DNA of 64,000 bases, from the NCBI RefSeq assembly GCF_947179165.1, contig NC_077244.1, forward strand, positions 18,114,949 to 18,178,948, in the 5' to 3' direction. Positions 32,968 through 44,360 of the stretch are shown piece by piece. The notes beneath the pieces are model-generated. The model saw only the letters and a program-made list of their open reading frames with translations, searched no databases and had not been told where the DNA came from. A program made the position numbers and the translations under genes. Every line of letters starts with the position of its first letter. Within the stretch, counting starts at the first letter, position 1. This stretch comes from Solanum dulcamara. Its lineage: Eukaryota > Streptophyta > Magnoliopsida > Solanales > Solanaceae.

Positions 32968-34124
32968 ATGAGCAGAAGGAAGTGATACTGCAAGTTATGA
33001 TTGGCGGATGGATGATGAACGTCAATTGGGAGACAAAAGAAACGCTAGTGCCATTCGTTTACCATAAACAGCGGGGAGCTCAATATTTAATGTCACTATC
33101 ACTATGTTGCATTTGTTTCAGATAAAGAGGCTCTTTGGAGGACAGTATCATGAGGATCCACACAGTCATCTTAAAAATTTCATTGATTTTGTGCGGTCCA
33201 TTCACATTTCCCAACATAACCCAAGAGTCAGTTTGTTTGAGGCTATTTCCTTTCCCCCTTACGAGAGAAGCTACTACTTATTTAAGTGAATTACTAGAGA
33301 GATCTATCATATCATAGGATGAACAAACTGATGCTTTTCTTGATAGTTTTTTCTACCCTCTCGGATGTTTCAACTCCAGGATGAGATAACAAACTTTTGA
33401 CAAAATATGGGCAAACCTCTTCAAGAAACTTGGCTATATTTTAAAAAATAACTACTTCAATGTCCCACTCATGGTCTTCTGGATAAGGTTCTCTTGCAAT
33501 CATTTTATAGGGTACTCGACAAAATGAATAAAACTATGGCTGATAATTTTGCCGGTTGTACTATTATCTTCAACCTTTTGGTGTCAAATCTGCTTTTATT
33601 GATAGAATGGCAAAGACAAATAGAGCTTTGCATACTAGAGAGGCCGAAATAGCAATGGGTGCATGTTCCTCCTTGTCTATTTCAAATGAATAAAGTTGAA
33701 AGATGAAGAGATAGATAAAAATATGACTAAGATTATGACATAAATGAAACTCGTAACTAAGCACGTGTTGAGAGGTTATTCAAAAAGTGTTAATGCGATT
33801 GCCTTAAGTGGAAGTCAAAGCTATGAAGTTGATACGTTTGAGGCCTTGTATAATGAAGAGGTGCAATTTTTATCAAACCAAGTGGGGTTTTCTTTTCCTA
33901 CCTTCTAAAGGCAAGACTAATATCAACATTAGAACAAAGATCTAGAACCGGAATGGAGGAAAAAGAAAGAGATGATAATTGGAGAGACCGTGAAAGGAAA
34001 CATCATGATTGGAGGGAATACAAGAATGAAAGAGATTATTACATACCCCCCTCCCATGATATACCAAAGCCAAACTAATACTGATCCAAAAAGCATTAAG
34101 AACGATGATATGCTTGCTCACATT
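32968..34124 (+). pseudogene. G gag remnant (Athila/Tat type)
   Basis: ATG at 32968 opens a frame full of stops. The best piece (33104-33289) reads LHLFQIKRLFGGQYHEDPHSHLKNFIDFVRSIHI, like the FGG..EDPH.HL.NF block of Tat/Athila gag. Later pieces include TDAFLDSFF, FNLLVSNLLLLIEWQRQIELCILERPK-type code out of frame, and a basic stretch near 33950-34010. Cut at 34125 by LTR H, before any zinc knuckle or pol. Confidence 0.7.
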
Positions 34125-34654
34125 TTTAAGACCCCATAAGTTGGAAAGTTGAAACGAAGAAAAGGAAAACTGAAGAGAACTCAACTGGTGCAAAAATCAG
34201 CTTTATGGGTCTTCAGGAGGTCCTTCACAGTGCGTGGAAGGCACCCATGAAAGTGATATGAAAATGGGAAATTTAAGGTCAGTGTTTACGGGCCATTGTA
34301 TAGACCTTATCAAGTTTCACGGACAGTAGTGATGTCCATATAGGGAAGGATTGGGGGAAATTTGAAGTTCGGGGTTCATGATAACTTCCACGGCCGATAA
34401 GGATTTGCACGTTCTTTAAAAGTTGTCGTATAAGATCACCTCCTAGAGTTAGAACCCACTTCTTTTCCATGGACACCTATACGGTCTGTCGAAGCTTGTA
34501 CGTGCCATATAGGTGGTTTGTATAAAGGGTTGTTCAGTTATGTTTTGGTGTATTTGAGACTTTCCCCCACTCTTTTCATTAACGCTTGGACGCTTTTAGC
34601 CCTTTCCCACAAACTATGAATACCCAAACCCTCTAACATTTCTCCATTCTCTCA
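34125..34654 (+). mobile_element. H: LTR fragment cutting G gag
   Basis: Starts TTTAAGACCCCATAAG (TGTAAGACC degraded) and carries words GTGCGTGGAAGG, CCATATAGG and TACGGTCTGTCGAAGC. Runs into CTAACATTTCTCCATTCTCT and stops where the minus-strand LTR I begins. The last ~225 bp also occur at 51261-51487 (M), on the far side of the minus-strand block. Confidence 0.7.
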
Positions 34655-36671
34655 TGGTCATTACCCAAGCTAGACCCTAGGTATTGCACGATATAATTCA
34701 TGAGTATACATAAGATAACTAAAAAATAAAGCACGACATAGATGCAAAAATAAATGTTTCAACATCAAAGTCTCAAAAAGTAAGATGACATAGACTCCAA
34801 AAAATCCAACATACCTGTACTAACTAGACGGAGGCTTAAGACAAGCTCCTAACTCACCCATGATAATATAAGAGAATGAAATTGTCAAATAATACAATGA
34901 AAATAAAATTTCATGTCCTAGAATGGTTAGGACTCACCAACAATGGAAGTAATAAGCTCAATCTACTCATAAATAGGTGGTGCACAATGATTGTCCATCC
35001 CTACATTATGATATAATGTAGGAAAAACGTTTGCGTTAGTACATGAAATGCAATAAGTATGTGAGAAATATGCATGAATAATGAACATAGTACATAATAC
35101 ATAGGAATCATGAGATGCAAGACCAATATCTTAAAACATTAGTAAAATCATGAAAACCGTACAAAACATCTTAATCATTAGTCAATACATCAAAAAATCA
35201 TCATCATGAGAAGTTTATTCCTTTTTATTTAACATGATGTGGGATAGGAACTTTAACTGACATTTAAGACCATGCGAGCTATAACATGGTATCTGATGAT
35301 CCCCACATCGAGAAGTGGAAGGCTACCTTGCCAAGGTAGACTTCTTGATGGTACTCTCTCTAACTTTGTGCTATATGTGGATCCTTTAGCTTCTCCATAT
35401 TGGCATCTTTAAACCTACATGGAAAACTTAGTTAGGGACTAAAGGTTTCTATTAAAATTTCCTTAGGTAGCTACAATGGCTATCAGATTGAATCCCACCT
35501 CAAAGTCCTTTTGGCGCTTATTCATTATCCCAACAAAAAATCTTAATCATTGATCAATGCATCAAAACATCATCATCATGAGAACTTTATAATAGATACC
35601 ACTCTATCTTTATAAAATAACATAAGAGTAGTTGATCTATCATCTTCATCGTAGTAAAATCATAGGAATAGCTCATTAAAATGATTGATTCATAAGAATT
35701 CATGAGTTGGTGAGAATTGTCCTTTCACCTCTCTAACATGATTGTGAAAGAATTGTCCTTATTTCACCAAAACATTTGCTTAAAGTATCATTGAAACATC
35801 ATTCATAATCTTTCATTAGTCATTTAAAAACTTTGGAAATCTTTCATAAAGCTTTCATTGAAATCACTTGATATTCATGAACATAATTCATAAAAACATA
35901 TTTGAAACTAGCACATAGCATAGGCCTTTGAAATTCATCTTGAAATCACACAATATGATGTGAATTATGCATAATTACACCAATAGAAATGAAATATATC
36001 ATACTTAATAAGACCCAATGCAATTCATTAAATTACGGCTTTTATAAGAAGAATTCATAAGAGATTTTGAGAGAAAATTTGGGATTCCATGGGTGAAAAG
36101 GACAAAGGATAAATTTGTCCATACCTTTGATGTCAGGAGCCCTAAATTGCAGAGAATTGAAGCTTTGATCTTGAATAAATCTTTTGAATTTCTCGAGGAA
36201 GAAGAAGACTCTTGAAAGAACACTTTTAGAGAGGATTTTGATTTTGAATGTTTGGGTGATAATGAGAGGGTTAAGAGGGATTAGGGTAGTTAATATGTTA
36301 GAATAAACTCTCAAAAATAGTCTGAATTCATTAATGAAAACATATGGAATGACCAAAATACTCTTAACTTAAAAATGAAATATCACTTGGACGGGTGACC
36401 CAACATGGTCCATATACTCGATACAGGCTGTGGTCCTAAGGGTGAGTTAAAGTTGGGAAGGTTGGACACCATGACTTGTGGTCCCTCTTGTGAACCCTCC
36501 TCTGATTAATAAAGTTCTAAGGATTCACCATGATGCACTATACAGCCTGTACTCATATTCATGACTCCAGAACAAGCCCCTTGGAGAACATATGGTGCAA
36601 AAGTTGCAACTTCTAGGGAAAACACCCTTTAAACTTCATTTTTTGACTTTTCCAACTTTTGAGGTCTTACA
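34655..36671 (-). mobile_element. I 3' LTR (2017 bp)
   Basis: On the minus strand it starts TGTAAGACCTCAAAAG at 36671, has CCATGG/GGTCC words (36390-36620), the leader block in reverse (35260-35530, CATGCGAGCTATAA), and ends GGGTAATGACCA at 34655. The polypurine tract sits at its start. Family-1 type like B, Z and L, unlike the J 5' LTR. Confidence 0.85.
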
Positions 36672-36687
36672 ATATCACCCCCTTGGA
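36672..36687 (-). other. I polypurine tract
   Basis: Reverse complement of ATATCACCCCCTTGG: CCAAGGGGGTGATAT next to TGTAAGACC. Confidence 0.75.
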
Positions 36688-36965
36688 AACATTAATCCTT
36701 GAATAGGACTCAAGCTAGTATGAGTGGAATAGGAAAGAGACATAGCAGCCCAATATGAATGCAAAACATCTCGAACATGCATAAAAGATGGAATATTCAA
36801 TCGCTAGTTAAAACATGACTTTAAAATGCATTTCATGACCATGAATGCATATGAGAATATGAGAATGACTAAAACACATGGTTTGGGCTGAATGGATCAT
36901 GAATGAACTAAGTATCTCAATTAGGAATGAAAGGAAAGATATGAGGATATTGCAACATCATTACC
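36688..36965 (-). other. I 3' untranslated region, ending at a fusion breakpoint
   Basis: Closely matches the 3' UTR of L (46080-46350): GAATGCAAAACATCTCGAAC, GATGGAATATTCAATC, AACACATGGTTTGGG. At about 36965 it changes abruptly to RNase H code, so integrase and the chromodomain tail are missing. Confidence 0.75.
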
Positions 36966-37860
36966 ATGTTGCATCAAAATACAACCAAACCAACCCTTGA
37001 AGTGTCACAACACACCATGAAACCATTGGACCGTTTCAAAAGAGTCAAGATAGGAGAGGTAGTATGAAAATCTCTCAATTTTTGAAAACTCTTTTCACAA
37101 GCTTCCAACAAACCTCACCCTTTTTTGAGTCAACTTGGCCAAAGGTGACGAGATTGATGAAAATCCTTCCACAAATCTCTTATAGTATATGGCTAGGCCA
37201 AAGAAACTTCTAATATCCGAAGGATATAATGGTAAATGCCAATTTTTAACCGCTTTGGCTTTCTTAGGATCAACCATAATCCCTTCACCGAACACTATGT
37301 GACCAAGAAATGCCACCTCTCTTAATCAAAACTCACATTTATTGAACTCGACAAATAATTGCTTGTCCTTTAGAGTTTGCAATGCAATCCTCATATGATT
37401 AGCATGCTCTTCTTCATTCCGAGAGTAAAAAAATATATCATCAATAAACACAATTACAAACATATCCAAATATTGTCTGAACATCCTATTCATCAAGTTC
37501 ATGAAATCCGCAGGGGCATTGGTCAAACCAAATGACATAACTAAGAACTCATTATGGGCATACCTTATCCGAAATGCCATCTTGGGAATATCACACTCCC
37601 TCACCCTCAATTGGTGATAACCGAAATGAAGATCTATCTTGGAGAAGTAATTTTTCCCTTGCAATTGGTCAAACAAATCATCTATTCTCAAAATTGGATA
37701 TTTATTCTTGATGTTCACTTTATTAAATTGTCGGTAGTCTATGCACATACATAGAGAACCATCCTTCTTTATAACAAATAAAATGGGAGCACCCCATTGT
37801 GATATACATGGTCTAATGAAACCTTTGTTTAAAAAGTCCTTCAATTAGTCCTTCAACTCC
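36966..37860 (-). pseudogene. J reverse transcriptase and start of RNase H
   Basis: In coding order (right to left): [93 protein letters not shown] and the catalytic FIDDIFFYS (Asp pair within 37437-37442), then a TGA at 37326, [45 protein letters not shown] short RNase H start (LGCILMQHG) lies at 36966-37000. One of the best-kept RTs here (172 codons open). Confidence 0.9.
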
Positions 37861-38334
37861 TCTGATTCCATTGTGCTAATAGGTAAGAAGGAATAGAAAT
37901 AGGTTGAGTACCCTAAACAAGATCTATGCCAAAGTCAATTTCTCTTTCGGGAGGAACACCGAGTAAATCATTGGGAAACACATCCACAATAGGGACCAAT
38001 TCTTAAGTAGGTGCTTCAGAATTTTCATCTCTAACCCTCACAAGATTGTAGATACAACCCTTGGAAATTGTTTTCCAAGCTTTAAGGTAGGAAATGAATT
38101 GACCTTTGAACACAAAATTACTACCCTTCCATTCTACGATTGGCTAATTTGGAAATTAGAACATAACCACTTAGGATCTACAATAAATAGAAGCATAACA
38201 TACATATAATCAATCCATACAAAGGATAACATCAAAATCGATCATCTTAAACTCAAGTAGATCACATAGAGTAACTTTATAGAAGATCAAAACCGGAAAA
38301 CTTCTATAAACTCTTTTAGTCACAACTGACTCAC
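37861..38334 (-). pseudogene. J protease-to-RT linker
   Basis: Readable in pieces: the end of protease (FDVILCMD-like, about 38210-38240), the SIYCRS.VVMF segment, and the DFALILFRVLNLFLFLL region before RT. Stops and shifts. Corresponds to 18581-18850 in E. Confidence 0.65.
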
Positions 38335-38640
38335 CTACGGGGTATTAATGTAAAAAGGCTCTAACAATATTTCAGGACTAACATCAAATCTCATATCCAC
38401 ATAAAGGGAAACAAAAGACAAATTTGCACCCAGATCAAGTAAGGCATAAACATCATAGTGAAAGACCCATAATATACCTGTAACAACAATGGGAGTCCCC
38501 TCCATCTCTTGCCTACAATGGAGAGCATAAAACCTATTGTTGGATTGACTACCCTTTTGTTGTATTTGAGCACTTTGTGTAACTTGGACTTGAGGATGAG
38601 CATCTTTCACATTGCATTCCTTAGCATGATGATCCTGATT
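38335..38640 (-). pseudogene. J aspartic protease
   Basis: QVTQSAQIQQKGSQSNNRFYALHCRQEMEGTPIVVTG, then VFHYDVYALLDLGANLSFV with the catalytic DLGA intact in this group's form, and DMRFDVSPEILLEPFYINTP; the frame is lost after 38335. Confidence 0.85.
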
Positions 38641-39594
38641 ACCATATTAGTAACAAAAATTCATACTAGCTAGACATTTGCATTTGTGGTTTCTACCACA
38701 CTTCTTATATGCGAGAGTAACTTCACCAATAGGAGCACCTCCTTGAGTCTTAGAGTTTGACGCCCTATGTTTGTCAAATGTTGGAGTCGTGGAATTAGAA
38801 GACCCTTGGCCAGAGTACTTTTGGCGAAAATAAGAGCGTCCACCACTTCTAGACTTAGCTTGAGAGAATTCACAACCATCAATCCTTGGCTTCTTGGACA
38901 CCCTATTCTTCACCTTTAACTTTTCACTCTTCACTTGCTCCGCATAGGTCATGAGTCCATATATGTCAATTTATCGAATCAACATTACCATTTTGCACTT
39001 CGTTGAGACCATATCCAACCCACTTGATACAAACTTATACAAGCTTTTGAGTCGGCAACCATAAATGGAGAAAAATTTGATAATTGAGTAAACTTGAGAG
39101 AATACTCCCTCACATTCATACCACCTTGCTTAAGGTTGATGTACTCTTGATCTTTGGCCTCCCTCAACTCTAATGGGAAAAAAAATCAAGAAATAATTCC
39201 TTGAACTCATCCCAAGTTATAGGATTCACCTCTATAGGCTCTCATTTTTTCATTGATCAAACCAAATTTGAGAAAAACCCTTCAACCGATACGTGGCCAG
39301 CTCTTCCCTCTCACTCGGGCTACCCCATGATGTCCATAATCTAGTGGATATTATCAAAAACCTCTTGTGGATCTTCATCAATGTTTGTACCCCAAAACTC
39401 TGTAGGATTTACCCCATATTTGGGTTCACTAAAGCCACCACCTCATAGTTAACTTGAGCTATAACAACATGAGCAAGTAACTGAAAAGCCGCTCGGAACT
39501 CGGCATTGGAAACTTGATCATTCATAGGATTATTTGGAGCTTGTGGCTCCTCATCAACCACATTCCTTCTATAGGGGTATCTTCGTGGAGGCAT
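38641..39594 (-). pseudogene. J gag
   Basis: Starts ATG at 39594: MPPRRYPYRRNVVDEEPQAPNN, QVSNAEFRAAFQLLAHVVIAQVN, NPNMG, then frameshifted code with WGTNIDEDPQE (about 39375), REAKDQEYINLKQGGMNVREYSLKFTQLS (38985-39167), MTYAEQVKSEKLKVKNRVSKKPR, a Ser/Gly/Arg linker, and the first zinc knuckle KKCGRNHKCKC plus remnants of the second (FCY.YGNQDHHAKEC, 38600-38660). Start codon and N-terminus intact. Confidence 0.85.
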
Positions 39595-39795
39595 ATCCTG
39601 AAAAATTGCAAAAAAAAAGCATTAGAGGGAAATACTTGACCACTATACCGCATGACATATATAATGAAAGAAGTGAAACTCATCCTAATAGATTTATTAT
39701 CCCCTTGTTTTATTGATATAACATGCTTCACACCAATAAATAAGAATCAACTTAATGCGGCATGTTAGACTCCCTAGGATTTTTCTAAACCTTGT

Positions 39796-39807
39796 GTTTT
39801 GAAACCA
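39796..39807 (-). other. J primer-binding site, decayed
   Basis: Minus strand TGGTTTCAAAAC, four bases from the LTR; related to TGGTATCAGAGC with four mismatches. Confidence 0.5.
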
Positions 39808-40524
39808 GGTTTGTGAAGAACCAAACTAGGACCAAGTTGCGACACAACGATTGGGATGTGAGAGACCCCAACCATAAGCCATCTTAGAAAGAATCACATA
39901 TGTAAGGTAAAGAAATATAGCACATAAGCGAAAAACATAAACTTAAGGGAATGGGACTAAGGGAAAGCAATTGAATAGATCTACCAATCGAACTTCATCA
40001 TAAGCCGTCTAAACATGCCTCTAGTCTAGTCTTTGATGGTGGGTTAGGATAAGATCCTAGCTCACCCAATCAATAAGAAAAAGTCAAAAATGCTAGCAAC
40101 ATGAAACAAACTCATTGCCTTCAATAAGATGAGGACTCGCCAACTCTTGATATCTAGTCAACTCTAGCCATGAATAGGAAGGCCGTGAGTGTCGTCCGCC
40201 CCTACATTATGAGACAATGTAGGCAAAATATATGTTAGTATATTTGAATGTACTATATATTTGAGGTATGAATGAACAAGTAAAGGAGCGTAAACAATAT
40301 GCTATAAGATGCATGACCAATTATTCTGAACATGAATGAGGTTTAAAAGCATTTGAAAACATGTGTAACTCATGGTCAATGCATATCATAAAACTTTATC
40401 ATAAACTCATAGCTTAATTTCAACTTGTGTGGGATAAGACCTTTAACCGACATCTAAGACCATGTGAGCTATTATAAAAATATGATGGAACCTTCATTGA
40501 GAAGAGGGAGGCTACCTTGCCAGG

Positions 40525-40529
40525 GTATA
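40525..40529. repeat. Left target-site duplication of K (GTATA)
   Basis: GTATA directly before TGTTACACCCC; identical copy at 44356-44360. Rejoining gives CTACCTTGCCAGGGTATACTCC, matching CTACCTTGCCAAGGTAGACT in LTR I at 35333. Confidence 0.9.
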
Positions 40530-41097
40530 TGTTACACCCCATACTTTAGTACCTTGGAACGCTTCGTAAGCTTTTTAAGTCTGGGAATGCTTTTAAGTTT
40601 CTTAGAAGTCGTCATGTGAGTCGTACGACTCTACGTACTTGTGAAAGCTATTACTTGGGACATTTTGCATACTAAGCTACTTCAGTACACGTCAAGCTTA
40701 AACAGTAGGAATGCATAAGCTCTTGAAGTAAGACGAGATTACAAACCCATGAAAGAGAAATAAGGAAACGACGTGCCTATTCGAAGCAAGTAGGTGATGT
40801 ACCTACTTGGATAAGCAGGTGATGCACCTACTTAGCCTCTATTCTTAGTTGATTTGTACCGAGAGGAGTCCTCTCACAGGTTTAATGCTTTCTAGTTATA
40901 GTTAGTCTCTTTTTTGTATCGGGGATGAGTTAGCCGACCTTAATAGGTTAGCCGACTTATGAACCACCATAGGATCGGAGGTAAGGTTTATGTCCCCCTC
41001 CTTGTATTTTATTTTGATTATTTATGTTAAGGCTTGGGGGTGTTGCTCAACCCCTGACTGTGCACGAGAGGTGGGAGCCTCGTGTAGGGTCTGTTCC

Positions 41098-41100
<3 letters not shown>

Positions 41101-41135
<35 letters not shown>
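41101..41135 (+). repeat. Poly-A run of 35 bases in LTR K
   Basis: An uninterrupted A35 between CCTGTTCCCAT-like sequence (CTGTTCCCAT ends at 41100) and TGCAGTAGC. Long, pure homopolymers are unusual in such old DNA; slippage or collapsed sequencing are both possible. Confidence 0.9.
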
Positions 41136-41137
<2 letters not shown>

Positions 41138-43307
41138 CAGTAGCTTGGGGTGGACCCCACTGTCATATGGCAGCATGTGATTGGCCGTATGGGTTGAGGT
41201 GGCACCCTAGGGGGATGCCACATGGCACCTTCTAAAGAGGTACATATATATGCCTTATGATGACTATTAACTTCAGTCCTTGGCCAAAAACAAATCAGCA
41301 GCAACATGAAATAAGAACCCCAATCCAAGAGAGGAAAGGGTGATGGCTTAGGAGGAAAAAAGAGGTAAGTTCCCCGATTTCTTTTCGTGAATTAATTATT
41401 TAAGGTATCCTACGGTAATCTGAAGGTGTTACATAACATAAAAATTATCATTAGGGAAAAGAGGAGGTTTTTGTTCTTGTTAACAAACCCATTTTTGAAT
41501 GATACTGTTGTTAGTAAAATGAGTATAACTTCTTGTGTAAGGCTTAGTTTCAAGTGATTCAAGATGTTTTGGAAAACTATTTCATAGGGATATAACTGTT
41601 ATTTATCCTTTAAAACCCATTTTTGCTTTTCTATTCTCAAAAAAGGGTGGTGAAGCATGGGGGAGCTGCTGCCCAGATTTCGGTTTAGAAATTCTACAAG
41701 GACTGCTGTTGGTATTTTGGGCATATCATTTTGTACAAAATTTTTGTAGGGGTGATTGAAAATTTTATGCGACCATAATACATAGGTATATAACTTTCAT
41801 TGAGGACACAAATCCTGGTTCCCTCAATTACTCCTTTGAAACTAAGCGACAATACAAGATAGTAGGCTATCCAGAATTCACGTTTTGATAATTTTGGCGA
41901 GTTTAATGAGTTTAGGTTAAGGTAAGGGTTTTCCTTTCAATTTGGATTTTATGGTATGGTTATGAAGTGTATTATATATTGTGTAAATGGCTGTAAATAG
42001 GTAAATTCCATAAATATGCTTGACGTTCGAAACCAACCAAATTGGAGTTGCTATAGTTAAATTGTAGTTGAAGCAAGGTGTTATGCTTGCGGTGTGTGGA
42101 TGCAGGTTTGTGGTGATGTTTTGCAGGACTAAAAGTGTTCTAAAATAGGTGGGAAAGCTGCTGGTTGAAGCCACACGACCCTCCGCTTCGTACGGTTAAA
42201 GGTTTTACGAACTAGAAACTAAAAACCCTATTTTGATATCGTAGCTTTGAGCGAGTCGCTTGGAGTTTGTATTATGTAATGTTGAAGTGAATTTCTTGTA
42301 TATATGCTGCAGGTTGTTGTTGTTGTTTGGATGTATTGCTTAGGGATGTAATTGGAAATTTGGATATTGCATGTTATAGGGGAGGTGCTGCCCGATTTCT
42401 GTTAACTTTCTAGCTAACTAAGGAACTAGTCGAGGAAGCGAGCGAGGAAAGGAGTTCTATGAATAATCATGTATAACTTAAGACGCTGAAAAGTCTAGGG
42501 TTGTTGAAATTCATATTTCTTTCATGTAAATAGGTTCAGCAGACGACAAGGCGAACGCGGTAAGCATTAATCTGTAAAAGGTATGTAAATCTATTCCTTC
42601 TGTTGGCATGTTTTGGTATAAGTATGTAAAGCCTATCTGTTCTTTCTTTTGGGCATGTCTTAGATCTAAGTGAAAAGTTATATGTGTATGAAGCTTAGGG
42701 TAATTCTATTCATGAGCTTTGAACATGATTCATGATTCATAATTCGTGTTCACCATTGAATGTTAAGACTCTTAAAGTAGTTAAGCTTCCATTCCTCAAG
42801 TCTTCTATATGCTGAGAAGTAGTGTATGTAAAGTTTCTTTTGGCATGACTTAGATGTAAGTATTGTATATATGAAGTTTGATGTTATTCCATTCTTAAAA
42901 CTCTGAGGGTGAGTTAAGACTCTTGTTCACTTCCTACTGATTAGAACTCCTGTAACAAGTTGAGTCATTACTTTGAAAGTCTTCCATGTGATAGGAAGTG
43001 GTGCATGTAAAGCTTGTCTTTTCCTGCTTCTAGAAAGACTAGACTAAAGGTTCTATAGGACATGGATTTGGATATAGCCCCATTTATAGATTCTGGATGT
43101 AACTCATGACTTGTACCCACTTTTTAATGACAAGGGCCTTGAAGTAGTTGAACTACGACCCTTGAGCCTTCTATAGGTTGAATAGTGTTGGTATGTGTAA
43201 GCTCCTATACCTAGGGGCTCTTGAACATGATTTATGATGATATCTAAGGGATGTTTGATATGTTATAGAGTTTTGCGTGCACGTATATGCATTATGATAT
43301 ATATATT

Positions 43308-43560
43308 GATCGGACCGGACGTACCTCAGCATATTTTGCTATGTAAGGATCGGGTCGTACATTCCACGACAGATTATGCATTATACAGATCAGGCCATCG
43401 TACCTCGGCATTATTATGCATTATATAGATCGGGCCGTCGTACCTCAGCATCATCATGTAATATATGGATCAGGCCATCGTACCTCGACATTATTATGTG
43501 ACATATGGATCAGGCCATCGTTCCTCGGTAGGTGCTTGATATATACATGAATCGGGTTGT
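43308..43560 (+). repeat. 40-bp tandem repeat in LTR K, about 6 copies
   Basis: Units start with GATCRGGCCRTCGTACCTC at 43308, 43348, 43388, 43428, 43468 and 43508, with a degenerate seventh at 43549: an exact 40-base period. Each unit ends in TTATTATGCATTATATA-like sequence. Confidence 0.9.
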
Positions 43561-44355
43561 ACGTCCCACAGCGCTAATAATATGCATATACCTATCATGA
43601 TAGATGATGTATTTGTAATACCGAGTCCCTGAGCGGGCCGAATGCGGTACGTGATAACGGTATACATGACTTTATTTTATGAGATGCAGGTACAGTACCC
43701 TATTAAATGCTATACTTGGTTTCCTGCATCCCTGTTTCAGTTGTTATCTCAGTTATGTATGCTTATATACTCAGTACATGTATCGTACTGACCCCCCTTT
43801 CTCAGGGGGGCTGTGTTTCATGCTCGCAGGTACAGATGTTCATTTCTGAGATCCACCAGCTTAGGATTTCCGCTCAGCTATGTTGAAAGTGCTCCAATTT
43901 TTTGGAGCCTAGCTTTCAGGTACTGGTCCTACGATGTATATATTTGTTTATGCAGGGGTACGGCGGGGGCCCTTTCCCTCCATATATTGTCATTTCTATT
44001 CTTAGAGGTCTGTAGATATATGTGTGTGGGTTGTTTAGGAGATTATTTTGGTTATGCCTATGCGATGTGTTGTAAAAGCTATTATGTTGTGGAAGCCTTG
44101 TCGGCTGGCTTTCCATTTCATGATATGATGAAAATAAAAGAGGCTACATGTGTATGAATATTTTATCACCCACTGGGTTCATGTGTTTGGTTCCTATATC
44201 TAGGAGGCTATATGAACATGAAAAAGTTTTAACCTATTAAGGTTTTTGTGAGCAGTATCACGTTATACATAGTCCAATTTGACTATAGTCGATAGATAGG
44301 TACACGGGGGTCCAGATCTGACCCCAGTCGTGGCCCATGGGGTTGGGTCGTGATA

Positions 44356-44360
44356 GTATA
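44356..44360. repeat. Right target-site duplication of K (GTATA)
   Basis: Identical to 40525-40529. Confidence 0.9.

Larger units (their letters stand above)
40530..44355 (+). mobile_element. K: solo LTR, 3.8 kb
   Basis: TGTTACACCCCATACTTTAG... to ...GGTCGTGATA (end CA to TA), flanked by identical 5-bp GTATA and filling a clean gap in LTR J. No primer site, polypurine tract or pol code inside, so a solo LTR left by LTR-LTR recombination is the simplest reading. The downstream half has TATACTCAGTACATGTATCG and GTACTGACCCCCCTTTCTC, a pattern I recall from long solanaceous gypsy LTRs. Holds a 35-base poly-A run and a 40-bp tandem repeat. Family not assigned. Confidence 0.85.

Noticed and set aside
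41047..41328. Frames with poly-Lys or poly-Phe runs
   Set aside because: They are translations of the A35 tract.
43308..43560. CRISPR-like regular repeats
   Set aside because: The 40-bp units are contiguous tandem repeats with no unique spacers, in a plant retroelement LTR.
43813..44157. A 114-codon plus-strand frame in solo LTR K
   Set aside because: No recognisable motif and it lies in LTR sequence; I do not support it as a gene.
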